DNA from: Marinoscillum sp040222955
Lineage (GTDB): Bacteria; Bacteroidota; Bacteroidia; Cytophagales; Cyclobacteriaceae
NCBI RefSeq assembly: GCF_040222955.1
Contig: NZ_JAVKCA010000016.1
Coordinates: 1-64,000 of the forward strand
DNA: 64,000 bases
Reading direction: 5' to 3'
The translations under genes were made by a program, and so were the position numbers. Positions within the stretch are counted from its first letter, which is position 1; every line of letters begins with the position of its first letter. Shown here piece after piece: positions 10,001 to 21,300 of this stretch. The notes under the pieces are model-generated. The model was given only the letters and a program-made list of their open reading frames with translations, ran no database searches and had not been told where the DNA came from.

Positions 10001-13000
10001 CTAGTGCTTTACGATCCTGTGGTGACTAACCAATTGACCTCCGGCATTGAGCACCCGAATGAGGTAAACACCTGAGCTAAGCTCACCCATTTGAATCGTC
10101 TTATTGGTTTCACTCTCCTGCAGAAGCACACCCATCAGGTCATACACTTTCACCCTCAGCCCTGCTTCACCGGCTACCATTATGCGTTCAGTGGCTGGAT
10201 TCGGATATACTCTAATCTCATTTAGCACGGCTGTGCCCAATGGCAATACACTGGTCAGTACAAAACTCCCCTGGGCCGAACCCTGATAGTTGGTTTCGGT
10301 GATGGTTACCACTACTGCATAAGTACCCCCTTCGGTGGGTGCACCGGCGCTCCCATCATAAGTGATCTCGTAAGACAAGTCAGCCGGGTCAGTAGTTACG
10401 GTTGGCATTTTAGCACTACCATCCGCCTCCTGCTCCAGGTTACTTAGACTCACGGTAGCTGTAGCCCTGGTAATGGTAAGTGTACCCTCGGTATAACTAA
10501 AAGTATAATTCTGAGCTGCTCCACCAGAAGCAGTGATCGCATAAGTCCCCACATCGCTTGCCTCAATGGCAGTGCTGGAGACAGCAGGAACCGCTTCCAA
10601 ATCTGCCTCCGAATCACTACCAATGTAACCCTGAATACTGGCGGTGAACTCAGGATTTTCTTTCCCGTAAATTCGGGTTTTGTCCTCTGCTGTTACTGTC
10701 AGGTCTGCTTTACCGGCCTCAAAACTCATACTCACTGAGGGTGCAGGGTTGAAAGATTCATCTCCATCCTGTGTAGCCAATATGGACACCTCTCCTACCC
10801 CGGTGAGACTCAGTTCCGAACCGGAAATGGTTGCCGGACCTGAGGTCACCACATATACCACCCCCAAACCCGAGCTTGCCGTAGCCTCCAGCGCAAATAC
10901 ATCTCCGTATTGCTTTCCGGAAATAGCTTCGAAAATGATCGCCTGAGCTAATTTGGAGGGGTCAGTCACATTAAAACTCAGACTCGTAGTTATCGCGGCG
11001 TGATAGTTCTGATTACCCGGCTGACTGGCGCGGATGATCACTGTACCCGTGCTGCCTGTAAGCGTAATAGTAGTGCCCGAGAGGCTCGCCGGACCGGTAA
11101 TCTCATAGGTGAGTGGCAGATCAGAGCTTACAATGCCTATGATCTCAAAAGGATCATCTGTGACCAATTTATCTGCAATGGTTTCCAGCGCAATCGCCTG
11201 ATCGGCCTTTTCTATTGTAAGGTTAGCTGACACATAAGTGAAGGTATAGTTACCGGCTTCACCGCCTGACACGACGATCTCATAAGTGCCGGCATCACTT
11301 TCCGCCGAAGCATTGCTGCTGATTGTTGGCATGGTCACCAGCACCTCCTCTCCTTCTCCATTCACAAAGCCTTCTAACTCATAAGTAAACTCCGGAAGGG
11401 CATCTCCGTAGACGATGATCTCCTCCTTTGCTGTGGCGGTAAGTGTAGCCCTGGCTACAGTAAACGAGCGGCTCTCTGTCGCAGGGTTGAAGGTATCATT
11501 CCCTGACTGACTGGCAGTGACAGTTACTTCTCCCACTCCTATGATTGTCAGTATGGAGCCATCAAGAACGGCAGGTCCCTCCACATCAAACGTAAGATCC
11601 AATTCTGAATCAGAGGAAGCTTCCAGTGCAATAGGAGTGGCTCCATAAATCTGGTCAGCAATTTCTGTGAACGAAATTGTCTGAGAGGTTTTGGTCGCAT
11701 CGGTCACTATAAAGCTTACAGTCTCTGTTGCCGCAGCATTGTAGTTGGTACCGCCGGACTGACTTACCAACACTTCAACCACTCCGGTAACTCCTGTCAG
11801 TGTGATAAGGTTACCCTCATTGGTTGCAGGGCCGGTTACTTCATAGCTAAGTTCCAGACCAGAGGTGGTACTCGCCACCACCGTGAATGGTTCAGCAGCA
11901 ACATCCTGATCAGCTATGGCTTCTATGCTAATCACCTGATCGGCCTTAACCACAGTGAGAACACCCTTGTCATAACCAAAGGAATAGTTGTCAGCCTCTG
12001 CACCAGAGCCTGTAATCTCATAGCTCCCTGCATCACTTGTCGCTGTGGCGGCTGTGGAGATGGTTGGTGCGGTAGTGATAACTGTGGCATCGTCAGCATT
12101 GACAAAACCGGAATACTCAAAGGTAAAACTCGGGTTTTCTGCTCCATACACTCTCTGCTGGTCATCAGGTGTCACGGTCAGGGTGGCTTTTCCCACTGTC
12201 AGACTGCCCTCCACGAGGATCAGGGAGTAGTTATCAGCGGATCCACCGGATAAGGTAATGGGATAGCTGCCCACTTCACTCAGTTCATCAGCCATCACCT
12301 CGGCAGAAGGCTCTGTAATTACAGCCACCGTCTCACCATTAACAAAGCCGGCATAACTAATCGTCAATTCAGGATTAACCGCGCCATAAACCTTACTCTT
12401 GGAATCTGCGCTGGCGGTGAGGGTCGCTTTGGTAATTTCGAATGTCATCTTGAGCGAAGCGGCATTGTACGCTTCATTGCCTGCCTGACGAGCAATAATA
12501 CTGGCCGTACCTACCCCACTAATGCTTATCAGCTCATCCTCGAGCGCTATTGGACCTTCTGTGGTATAGGTCAGTTCCAGACCGGAATCGGTGAATGCTG
12601 AAAAGGAAAAAGGCGCAGCTCCATAAACCTTATCTGAAATAGAAACCATGGTAATCTCCTGCTTCAAACGGGTGGTATCCAGCACATCAAAGAGGATGGA
12701 CTGGGTTTCTGCAGCCAGGTAATTGTTATCCCCTGCCTGATCGGCGTAGATCACCACCGTACCGGGAGCTCCACTCAGGGTCACTGTATTTCCTGACAAG
12801 CTGGCTGGCCCTTCTATGCTGAATGCCACTTCCAGGCCAGAAGTAGCCGTAGCCGTCACCTCAAACGGCTCATCTATAATCTTCTTCTCCGGGACTTCCT
12901 CAATGGAAATTTCCTGACTGGCCGGATCAACCGTGAGTAGTCCATCTACAAGGGTAAGCGTGTAATTGATAGCTGATCCGTTTGACAACTCAATCGGATA

Positions 13001-16000
13001 AGTACCGGCATCCGATTCTACCGTGGCGGTGGTGGAAATAGAGGGTAAGCTTTCGAGATCCTCCACATCATCACCATTTTCAAACCCGGAATAGGTCACG
13101 GTCAACTCGGGATTTTCCTCACCGTAAGTTTTGGATTGATCATCAGCGGTTACAGTGAGTCCTTTTTGGGTAACTGTGAGGAGTCCATCCTCAAGAGTGA
13201 GCACATAATTATCCGCAGACCCATCCGTAAGGGTAATGTCGTAAGTACCCACTCCACTCAGCTCTGTAGCACTGGTGACGGCAGTAGGCTCCACAATATC
13301 TGCTGGATCATCTTCATTCAAAAATCCTGAATAGGAAATGGTGAATTGCGGATTTTCCACCCCATAAACCCTGGTCTTCGCATCAGCAGTAGCTGTCAAC
13401 TGTGCTTTCTCTACGGTCAACTGGCCATCTTCATAAACGAGATCATAGTTGTCATCACTCCCGTCTTTCTCAACAGACAGAATGTATATGCCTGCATCGC
13501 CTACAGTTTCTGAAACAATTACTCCGGATGGCTCCTCATCAACCACACCCGCTGTTTCATCCAGCACAAAACCAGCATAACTATAGGTGTATGTTGGTTC
13601 CAAATCACCATAGGTCATGGATTGGTCGTCTGCCGTTACGGTAAGCGGTGCTTTAGTGACAGTAAGAACTCCAGTCTCATATGCCAGCACATAGTTATTG
13701 TCCTCTCCACCTGACAGGGTGATGTCATAGGTTCCTACCTCGCTGGTCACAGTCGCATCGGTAGACCCAGAAGGAGGGGTATCAACCACCGAACCATCAT
13801 CCTCATTCACCAAGCCCAAATAAGAAAAGGTGAACGCTGGAAGTTCGGCACCATAAGCCTTACTTTTCGCATCTGGAATTGCTGTGAGTAGCGCCTTATT
13901 GATCGTGAGTGGCTGGGTGATCTGGGCTGCCTCATAGTAGTCATTCCCGGCAAAATAAGCCCGAACATCTGCCTGACCTGCCCCCTCAATGGTTACTGAG
14001 GACCCATCGATGGCTATTTGGTCTGTGTCCTCGCTATCAAAAAGTACCTGCAACCCCTCGATGATGGAAGCGTCCAGTTCAAAACCTTCGTCACCATAAG
14101 TCACACTTTCCAGTTCGGTAAAAACAAGCTCAGGATCAAGCTTGGTGAAAGTCCAGCCTGGATTATTTCCCAAATCGAGCGTGGCCACCCCGATAAAATC
14201 AGCAGCGCCTCTGGCTTCAATACCATAAAGCTCACCCCATTTCAACTCAATGGTCTCGGCATCTGAGTAAATACGAGAAGGTACCGGATGCTCATCGCCT
14301 CTCGATAAGGTAATGGGATCTTCCTGCGAGCCCCCTTCGGCGGTCAGCGCATCAAAAGACAAGTGACTTTTAAACAGTACGGTCAAGTCTGTGCCTCCAT
14401 CCAGGATGAGTTCATTCATATGAAAATAGGTACCAACCTCTACCTCTCCACTCAAAGTAACCTGCCCGACACTACCCATTGCGCTACCTCCAAAAGTACC
14501 TCCCGAGGGCATCGAAATGGAACAATCGGTACCAGTAACCTCCTCATCAGAAACCACATAGAAAGACTCACCTATCTCAAAGCTGGCGCCAGAAAGATCC
14601 ACGGTAGAAGTCATATTGTCCAGGTGCAAATCCCCTATGGTAAAAACGTCTGCTCCAAAGTCGATTCCTCCTCCAGTTACTTCCAGGGATTCCAGATTCA
14701 GACCCTCTGGAATGCTCAACACATTATCATCACTACTCTCGGCATATATCTTCAGCGATTTATTGAATGTGGCCCCATTCGCATCAAAAGTGTGTACATC
14801 ATAGAGGTAGAATTCCTGTACATCAAATTGAGCTTTGTCACTCAGCACAGCAGATCCGAAAACCGTCAGCCGCAGCACATCTGATGATGAATAGGAATAA
14901 AACCTGACAGGCGAATCCATTCCGCTCATATCAAGATTAGCTACCTGGTGTCCATTTGGATGAATGATCACCCCCAATAAGCCTTGACTATCGAAAGATT
15001 CGGCATCAAAGTACACATTGTCATGGCGGCCCGGAGCCCTTGTATGGAGTTCGGACCCACCGGATGTCGTGGCCCAGCTAGTGGGGCTTGACCACTGAGC
15101 TCCATTGGTTGGAGCTACCCAATAAAAATCCAAAGCTTCTGTTCCATTGATGGTCCACCCTGTATTGTTCCCGGCATCTACACTTTCATTGGCCGTGAAG
15201 TTGGCTCCACCGGTGGCTTCAGAATCCGATATTATCAGCGCGTTGGCACTGATACTGGCATAAGATGGCATTGAAAAAGTATACTGAGTTCCCGGAATGC
15301 TGCTCTTCATCACATTAGGATTGGATACTAAGCTGTACATAGAGAGGTTTTGCAAGATCTCAATAGTAGAACCCGCTAAGAAAGTAATTTCACTTCCCGA
15401 AGTAATACTCAGGGTATTGGCTGTCACATCCGACTCCACGTTTACCTTGCCATTGAACTTTAGGTAATAGACCCCCTGGTTCTTACGATCGGCATATCTA
15501 TTGGTAACCTCGATCTGAGCATACCCTTTGGTGAGCGTACCCGATGAATACCAGGACAAAAGGAAGTTCTCTGCAACAATGATAGCCTTGCCCAAATCAA
15601 CAGTGGTGTTATTGTAGGTGTAATATTCTTTAAGGACTATATCTGTATAGGCTACCCCATCATTGAATACAATCCCACCCCGCTGATGATCGATATTCAC
15701 CTCAGGGGCATTTAAGTCTCCGACGATTTCCACCGCACCTGCGTCTTTGTATATGTACCATTCATGCTCGCCAAATGTTGCGCCATCCGCCGTGAGCGTT
15801 TGATTGGAATCTGATTCAAAATACATTTCGAGATCAATGGTGGCCTTTGGATCAAAATTCAGCGACCTGATAGGATGTAGGTGCCCTTTTTGACCTTCAC
15901 CTTTCAGCGACATTGTATTGGACAATGAAACCATGGAAAGGTCGTTGAATATCACTGGTGAAGAAACTGTCACCACACTATTATCTTCACTGAATGAGTT

Positions 16001-18250
16001 AGCATCAAAAATGACATTGTCGTAGTAAGAAGGTAAACGCATCATTAGATCGTCACCTCCGGAGGAAGCCGCCCAATGATTTTCATAATCATCCCAATCT
16101 CCTGACCCACCTACCCAATAAAAATCTGTAGGCGCGGCAGCTCCATCGAAAATCCAGCCCGTATTTCCTCCCAAATCAAGGGAATTGGTGGCCGTGAATA
16201 CCGCCTCACCTGTGCCATTGATATTCGTCAACGACACATTTTCTGCCGACACAGCCTCTGAATCATTGACGAAACTGAGCTCAGAATTTGCGCTGATAAA
16301 AATAGCCTGCACAGTGCCATCCGCGATTAGCTGATCAAAAGTGATATCCCTTGAAGCATAATTCCCAAAAGATACCATCGCACCTGGCCTGAACTCTAAA
16401 GTATTAAAGGTCATATCGTCCACGTTTGCCACCCTCACGTCTCCGTTAAATATCAAATGGTTAAGTGCCGGATCGTCATAGTCCATGTAGCCATCCAGGG
16501 TTCCCCCTAGGCCAGTATTAAATATCTCAACAGATGACTGATTATTGTCCATGAGCTTTGACCCGTCCCATACTCTCAGGTAACCTGTTTTCACGGTGGA
16601 ATTGGAAATATCCAAATAGCCAGACTCATAACCAAGTTGTAACCAGTCCGCTTCCAGAGAAAACCCATCCAGAGTCACTGTGCCTTGATCATCTGTTCCA
16701 CCGAAATAAAACTTACTCAAGACCAGGTCTCCCAACATCCTGTAGTTACCAATGCCTTGCATATAGATATCATAGGACACCTGAGGATCACCATTTGGGT
16801 GAATGGTCTGATCACCGGCACCCGAAAAGTGAAGCTCTGTCAAATTGGTTTCGAACAATGGGTCTGAACGAAGGGATCCATTGATGTGCAACACTCCATG
16901 TTGGCTGGTGGAAGGGAATTCATGTGTAGTATACAGGTACAGCTTGTCTGTCAGGTCGTTAATCATCAGGCTCCCCATGAAAAGATCAGTGGAGTCAGTA
17001 TACACTACCGTTTCGCCGGCCGTAGACCGCTCATCGAAGTAGACGTGATCGTAAAGATCTGGAACTGATGAATGGAAAATACTGCCACCAGAGGAGGTGG
17101 CCCAGTGGTTTGCATAGTCTTCCCAGGCTCCTGATCCACCTACCCAGTAGTAATCATTGAATACCGGTCCGGTGATATTCCACCCGGAATTATTTCCTCC
17201 ATCAATAGAATTGGTGGCCTCATAGGTCTGACCGCCGGTGATCTTTATATCCGTAAGCTGAACCCAATCTGCGGAGACTTCTGCCCCATCAGACATGATC
17301 AATGACACCTGTGATCCCGGGTAATAGCTTCTCAGTTTAACGGGACTCTCCTGAGTGCCATTTATAGCCAAACTACCTGTAATGGTCAAAGCATCTCCTT
17401 CCGAAAAAAGAAAATTCAAGTTACTGCCTGCTTCAAGTATTAGATTTTGAAAGACAGCCTGGCGCAGACCTTGAGGTAGCACATCTGAGTAAATAACGAA
17501 TGTATTGTACTCCACGCCAATCCCATTATTATCAAACCGTAGGTTATTCAAATTTGCCCCAGCAGTTATTACGCTGGTTCCAGCCACGAATTCAAAGCCA
17601 GCTTCACCACTGAAGAAGTAATTCGATTGAACGTTAATATTTGCATCCGCTAAATCAATCTTGTCTCCCGCGCCTCCGTTTTCATAAAAGCTATTGAGTG
17701 TTAAAGTAAGTCCATCATCCAGGTACAGACGGCCGGATTCATGATACAACCTGCCAGAGGTCATGTCTGATATAAGGATGTACGCACCCCCTCCTTCGAA
17801 GAAAATATCGTCCTTCATGTTGGCGCCATTGAAACCGACAGTTATGGAGTCACTCGCCTCGGTCAGGATGTAGACATCCTCAAAACTAACATGGCTGTTC
17901 AGGGATACATTTCCATAGATATTCACAAAATCCTGAGAATAATGAGTATTGTCAAATACTATGTCAAATGCAGTGGAGCTGGTGGTTATATCCCTCACAT
18001 TATAGGGGTCGTCTATGGTCACGGTAAAGTCTTCCGTACCTGAGTTATCGTCAAAGATGACGTTGATGGTCTCGTCCGGGAGGCTGTTGACTGGTTCTCC
18101 GCCACTGGTAGCTGACCAGTGGGCACCATCGTTCCAGTTACCTTCCCCACCGATCCAATAGTAGGTCTCCACTACCAGCAGTTCTGTGGCGGAAACTTCC
18201 CGCCCCAGTAAGAGGGTGACAATTAGGGTAAAATAGAAATGTACTTTCAT
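10001..18250 (-). CDS. Giant T9SS-secreted surface protein with MBG/Ig-like repeats (2749 aa)
   Basis: After a signal peptide (about 1-21) come four modules of about 330-345 residues. Each opens with a Trp-rich motif such as YWVGGSGDW...HWATSSGG and then F/VYFD (starts near residues 30, 367, 713 and 1042). These read as beta-rich, beta-helix-like segments. From about 1376 to 2670 there are at least eight MBG_2/YDG-type domains (T..AD..K.YG...P.FT..Y.GF) interspersed with seven or so Ig-like domains (ITASQ.GN..YNAA). The C-terminus is a T9SS sorting domain (YPNPATERIMV, then SSGVYLIRV and a basic end). It is probably an exported adhesin or matrix protein. It lies directly downstream of a hybrid sensor/AraC regulator on the same strand. 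Confidence 0.92.
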   Translation of the reverse strand: MKVHFYFTLIVTLLLGREVSATELLVVETYYWIGGEGNWNDGAHWSATSGGEPVNSLPDETINVIFDDNSGTEDFTVTIDDPYNVRDITTSSTAFDIVFDNTHYSQDFVNIYGNVSLNSHVSFEDVYILTEASDSITVGFNGANMKDDIFFEGGGAYILISDMTSGRLYHESGRLYLDDGLTLTLNSFYENGGAGDKIDLADANINVQSNYFFSGEAGFEFVAGTSVITAGANLNNLRFDNNGIGVEYNTFVIYSDVLPQGLRQAVFQNLILEAGSNLNFLFSEGDALTITGSLAINGTQESPVKLRSYYPGSQVSLIMSDGAEVSADWVQLTDIKITGGQTYEATNSIDGGNNSGWNITGPVFNDYYWVGGSGAWEDYANHWATSSGGSIFHSSVPDLYDHVYFDERSTAGETVVYTDSTDLFMGSLMINDLTDKLYLYTTHEFPSTSQHGVLHINGSLRSDPLFETNLTELHFSGAGDQTIHPNGDPQVSYDIYMQGIGNYRMLGDLVLSKFYFGGTDDQGTVTLDGFSLEADWLQLGYESGYLDISNSTVKTGYLRVWDGSKLMDNNQSSVEIFNTGLGGTLDGYMDYDDPALNHLIFNGDVRVANVDDMTFNTLEFRPGAMVSFGNYASRDITFDQLIADGTVQAIFISANSELSFVNDSEAVSAENVSLTNINGTGEAVFTATNSLDLGGNTGWIFDGAAAPTDFYWVGGSGDWDDYENHWAASSGGDDLMMRLPSYYDNVIFDANSFSEDNSVVTVSSPVIFNDLSMVSLSNTMSLKGEGQKGHLHPIRSLNFDPKATIDLEMYFESDSNQTLTADGATFGEHEWYIYKDAGAVEIVGDLNAPEVNIDHQRGGIVFNDGVAYTDIVLKEYYTYNNTTVDLGKAIIVAENFLLSWYSSGTLTKGYAQIEVTNRYADRKNQGVYYLKFNGKVNVESDVTANTLSITSGSEITFLAGSTIEILQNLSMYSLVSNPNVMKSSIPGTQYTFSMPSYASISANALIISDSEATGGANFTANESVDAGNNTGWTINGTEALDFYWVAPTNGAQWSSPTSWATTSGGSELHTRAPGRHDNVYFDAESFDSQGLLGVIIHPNGHQVANLDMSGMDSPVRFYSYSSSDVLRLTVFGSAVLSDKAQFDVQEFYLYDVHTFDANGATFNKSLKIYAESSDDNVLSIPEGLNLESLEVTGGGIDFGADVFTIGDLHLDNMTSTVDLSGASFEIGESFYVVSDEEVTGTDCSISMPSGGTFGGSAMGSVGQVTLSGEVEVGTYFHMNELILDGGTDLTVLFKSHLSFDALTAEGGSQEDPITLSRGDEHPVPSRIYSDAETIELKWGELYGIEARGAADFIGVATLDLGNNPGWTFTKLDPELVFTELESVTYGDEGFELDASIIEGLQVLFDSEDTDQIAIDGSSVTIEGAGQADVRAYFAGNDYYEAAQITQPLTINKALLTAIPDAKSKAYGAELPAFTFSYLGLVNEDDGSVVDTPPSGSTDATVTSEVGTYDITLSGGEDNNYVLAYETGVLTVTKAPLTVTADDQSMTYGDLEPTYTYSYAGFVLDETAGVVDEEPSGVIVSETVGDAGIYILSVEKDGSDDNYDLVYEDGQLTVEKAQLTATADAKTRVYGVENPQFTISYSGFLNEDDPADIVEPTAVTSATELSGVGTYDITLTDGSADNYVLTLEDGLLTVTQKGLTVTADDQSKTYGEENPELTVTYSGFENGDDVEDLESLPSISTTATVESDAGTYPIELSNGSAINYTLTLVDGLLTVDPASQEISIEEVPEKKIIDEPFEVTATATSGLEVAFSIEGPASLSGNTVTLSGAPGTVVIYADQAGDNNYLAAETQSILFDVLDTTRLKQEITMVSISDKVYGAAPFSFSAFTDSGLELTYTTEGPIALEDELISISGVGTASIIARQAGNEAYNAASLKMTFEITKATLTASADSKSKVYGAVNPELTISYAGFVNGETVAVITEPSAEVMADELSEVGSYPITLSGGSADNYSLILVEGSLTVGKATLTVTPDDQQRVYGAENPSFTFEYSGFVNADDATVITTAPTISTAATATSDAGSYEITGSGAEADNYSFGYDKGVLTVVKADQVISIEAIADQDVAAEPFTVVASTTSGLELSYEVTGPATNEGNLITLTGVTGVVEVLVSQSGGTNYNAAATETVSFIVTDATKTSQTISFTEIADQIYGATPIALEASSDSELDLTFDVEGPAVLDGSILTIIGVGEVTVTASQSGNDTFNPATESRSFTVARATLTATAKEEIIVYGDALPEFTYELEGFVNGEGEEVLVTMPTISSNASAESDAGTYEIVVSGGEAGNYTFTYVSANLTIEKADQAIALETIADKLVTDDPFEIIGIVSSDLPLTYEITGPASLSGTTITLTGSTGTVIIRASQPGNQNYHAAITTSLSFNVTDPSKLAQAIIFEAISGKQYGDVFALEATASSGLGVVYVVTSGPATISGSELSLTGVGEVSILATQDGDESFNPAPSVSMSFEAGKADLTVTAEDKTRIYGKENPEFTASIQGYIGSDSEADLEAVPAVSSTAIEASDVGTYAITASGGAAQNYTFSYTEGTLTITRATATVSLSNLEQEADGSAKMPTVTTDPADLSYEITYDGSAGAPTEGGTYAVVVTITETNYQGSAQGSFVLTSVLPLGTAVLNEIRVYPNPATERIMVAGEAGLRVKVYDLMGVLLQESETNKTIQMGELSSGVYLIRVLNAGGQLVSHHRIVKH

Positions 18251-18277
18251 GATTTTTGCGGTTTGGTGTGATTCAAA

Positions 18278-18300
18278 AACTGGTCTGGTTTAGACCAGTT
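18278..18300 (-). terminator. Hairpin between hybrid regulator and giant surface protein gene
   Basis: Perfect 9-bp arms AACTGGTCT / AGACCAGTT with a 5-nt loop are followed on the minus strand by TTTTT. It lies 90 bp beyond the regulator stop and 28 bp before the surface-protein start, so it may terminate the upstream transcript or act as a leader/attenuator. Confidence 0.55.
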
Positions 18301-18389
18301 AGTAAAGACCAAATGTATCATGAGAGTCACCACCCATACCCGACATATTACCCTGAAGAATCGGACAAATGCCTGTCAATAGAAAAGAA

Positions 18390-21300
18390 TCAGGCTTTTA
18401 GGAGGTCAGAAGGGCGCTTACCGAAGCGCTGCGTGAACTGAGAAGAGAAATATTCTGCCTTATCAAAACCCACCAGATTGGCGGCTTCAGCCACCGTGTG
18501 GACACGCTTTGCCATTAATAATTCCCTGGATTTTTGAAGGCGCACTTCCTTGATCAACTGCTGCGGACTCAAGCCGGAAATGGCTCTGATTTTTCGCTGG
18601 AGCTGGCGCTCACTCATAGCCAACTCTGAGGCCAGATAACTCACCGAAAGCAGGCCGCTCGTAAGCTGTTCAGAAACAATGGCCTGGAGGCGCTTCATAA
18701 ACTCCTGATCTACCGTGAGTGGCTGATCAATCGTCTCCGGATCCTTTCTGGCAATTCTATTTTGCAGAATATTTTTCACCCTGGCCAGCAGCTCCCACTT
18801 GTTGAAAGGCTTGGTGAGATAATCATCCACTCCGGCCGTAAGGGCTTGCAGCTTATCCTCCTCTGAGGATCGGGCCGTGAGCATCACGAGCGACAAGCCG
18901 CTGTGTCGTGGTTCATTTTTAATCCTACTCATCAGTTCAAAGCCATCCAATCTGGGCATCATCCAATCTGAAATGAGAATATCAAATCTCTTTGATTCCA
19001 GGTGTTCCCATGCCTCTGCACCATCTGCAGCCTGGGCCACCAGAAAATATGGCTCAAAGATATGAGAGATAAAAGCACGCATCTCCGTATTGTCTTCGGC
19101 TATCAGAACAGAAGGTGTATCCACTTCAAAGAGGTCCGAATAAATTTCGGCACTCTGTATCAGGCCTTGCAAAATGTCTTTTTTGAAAGACTCATCTTCT
19201 GGAATTATCTCATTCCCCCCACCTTCAGACAGCTCCACGGGAAAATCAAAAGTAAATTCCGTACCCTTACCAAAAGCACTCTTTACGGATAATTGCCCTC
19301 CAAACAAGTGGGCCAATTCTCTGGAAAGTGCCAGGCCGATGCCCGTGCCGCCCTGGGCCTTATTATCTTTCTCAGCCTGATAAAATCGGTCGAAAACAAA
19401 CGGAAGGTCATCTGCATCGATACCAGGACCGGTATCGGAAACGGTAATACTTATACCTCCATCCGAATGAGGGTAAACTACGGAAAGATGAATTTCACCC
19501 CCATCGGGAGTGAACTTGATCGCGTTGGAGAGGAGATTATTGATAATCTTGCTGAATTTCTTTTCATCGATCATCAGAGTGAGGTCTTCAGGCGCTTCAA
19601 ATGCCAACTCCCCAACAATCCTTTTTTGCGCAAATCGAAAAGCATAGGAGGCAAAAAGCTGATCAATGAGTTCACGTATCGGCACGGGATTTTTGATCAG
19701 CTTAAGTTTCCCGGCTTCCAGTTTTGCAAGGTCCAGGATTTCCTCCACCAACTTTAGCAGGTTGCCACCATTAGCGCGGGCTGTTTGTAGTGCCTTTGAG
19801 ATCTCTGGATTCACCGGGCCAAGATCTCCTTCTATGATCACCTCCAAAGGGGCGTTGATCAGCGTCAGAGGTGTCCTCAGCTCATGTGAAATATTGGCAA
19901 AGAATTTTGACTTCACCTTATCAAGTTGCTGGAGCCTTATCGACTGTTTTTGAATCACCTCTTTATCGGACTCGGCTTTGTCTCGCTGGGCTTTGAGTTC
20001 GCCGGTGCGCTCTGCGACTACTTTTTCCAGCTCCTCCTTTTGCCTTTGTATCCGCCTCACTCTGTAAATAAAAAATCCTCCCAATCCTGAAAAAGTAAGG
20101 ATCATCAGTAAAACCCTGAACCACCAGGTTTGCCACCATGGTGGCAAAATCTCAATAATCACAGATGTCGAATCCCCCCAGAGGCCATCATTATTAGCTG
20201 CTCGCACTTCCAAATGATACCTTCCTGTCGATAGCTTGGGAAGATTTAACGTCCGTCTGTCACCCAAATTTTTCCACTCCTCCTTGTCAGAGAGACGGTA
20301 TGCATATTGTACTTTGTTGGCATGGAGAAAAGCCGGAGCCACAAATGAAAATGATAAGTCATTCTCAGCATATGACAAGCTGACTGACCCCTCAGAAGCA
20401 TGCCTGAGCCGTTCAGGATTACTCACATCATTGATAATGAAATCTTCAAAAAAGACCTTGAGCTTAGTTGGGTTCAGGATTACTTCATTCGGATTAAAGA
20501 CATTGATTCCGTTCTGTCCTCCAAAATAGAAATCCCCACTTTCCCCACGGTGAGATACTTCATTAAACACCCTGCTCTGCAGACCATCCTCCACTGTAAA
20601 AGCATGAAACTGGCCTGTACGCGTGTCGAATCTTCCCATGCCATTCTTGGAGGTTAACCAGATGAATTTTCCATTCTCTTCAGCAATCAAAGCCGTAATT
20701 TCATTGGTCAGGGTGCCTTCTGAAACATAGGACCGGTAGGACTCGTCGGAGGTATTAAACTTAATGAGTCCTACATTCTGTGTGCCCAACCAAAGGATGC
20801 TGTCAGAGGTTGCTACTATGGAGGTTATAGTTGGCTCAAAGAAATCCTTTGTATGGTAGAAAAATTGTTTGACCTCTTCGGTATCCGTATTCATCCGAAA
20901 CAGACCACTGCGGACTGACGACACCCATAGGGTGGTTTGGTCAGCGCACAACATCGCCTTGATCGATCTGGAATCCTGATATAAATTGGTACTCCCCTTT
21001 GAAAAAAAAGATTTCGTCTCTCCGGATTTCAGATTGAGCCGGTGCAACCCGTCGCTCAGGGTTCCAATCCAGAAAATATCCTCATCCAATGCCAACACCG
21101 TAGGGTGTTTTTCGGATTTCCCACCGCCATATTCATAAGTCTTCCCTGGATTCAATAGTGAATCCATTACCACCACCGCATGGCCAGATACCACAAACAC
21201 CTCTCCATTGGCATTCAGGAGTCGAGCCCGCGGTTCATCCAACCAACTAAAATCCAAAGCCTTCACAGATTGATCGCTCTTGTCAACCTGAAAAAGTCCC

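Noticed and set aside
14363..14884. A 173-residue plus-strand open frame
   Set aside because: It lies wholly inside the 2749-residue surface protein gene on the other strand and has no recognisable domain.
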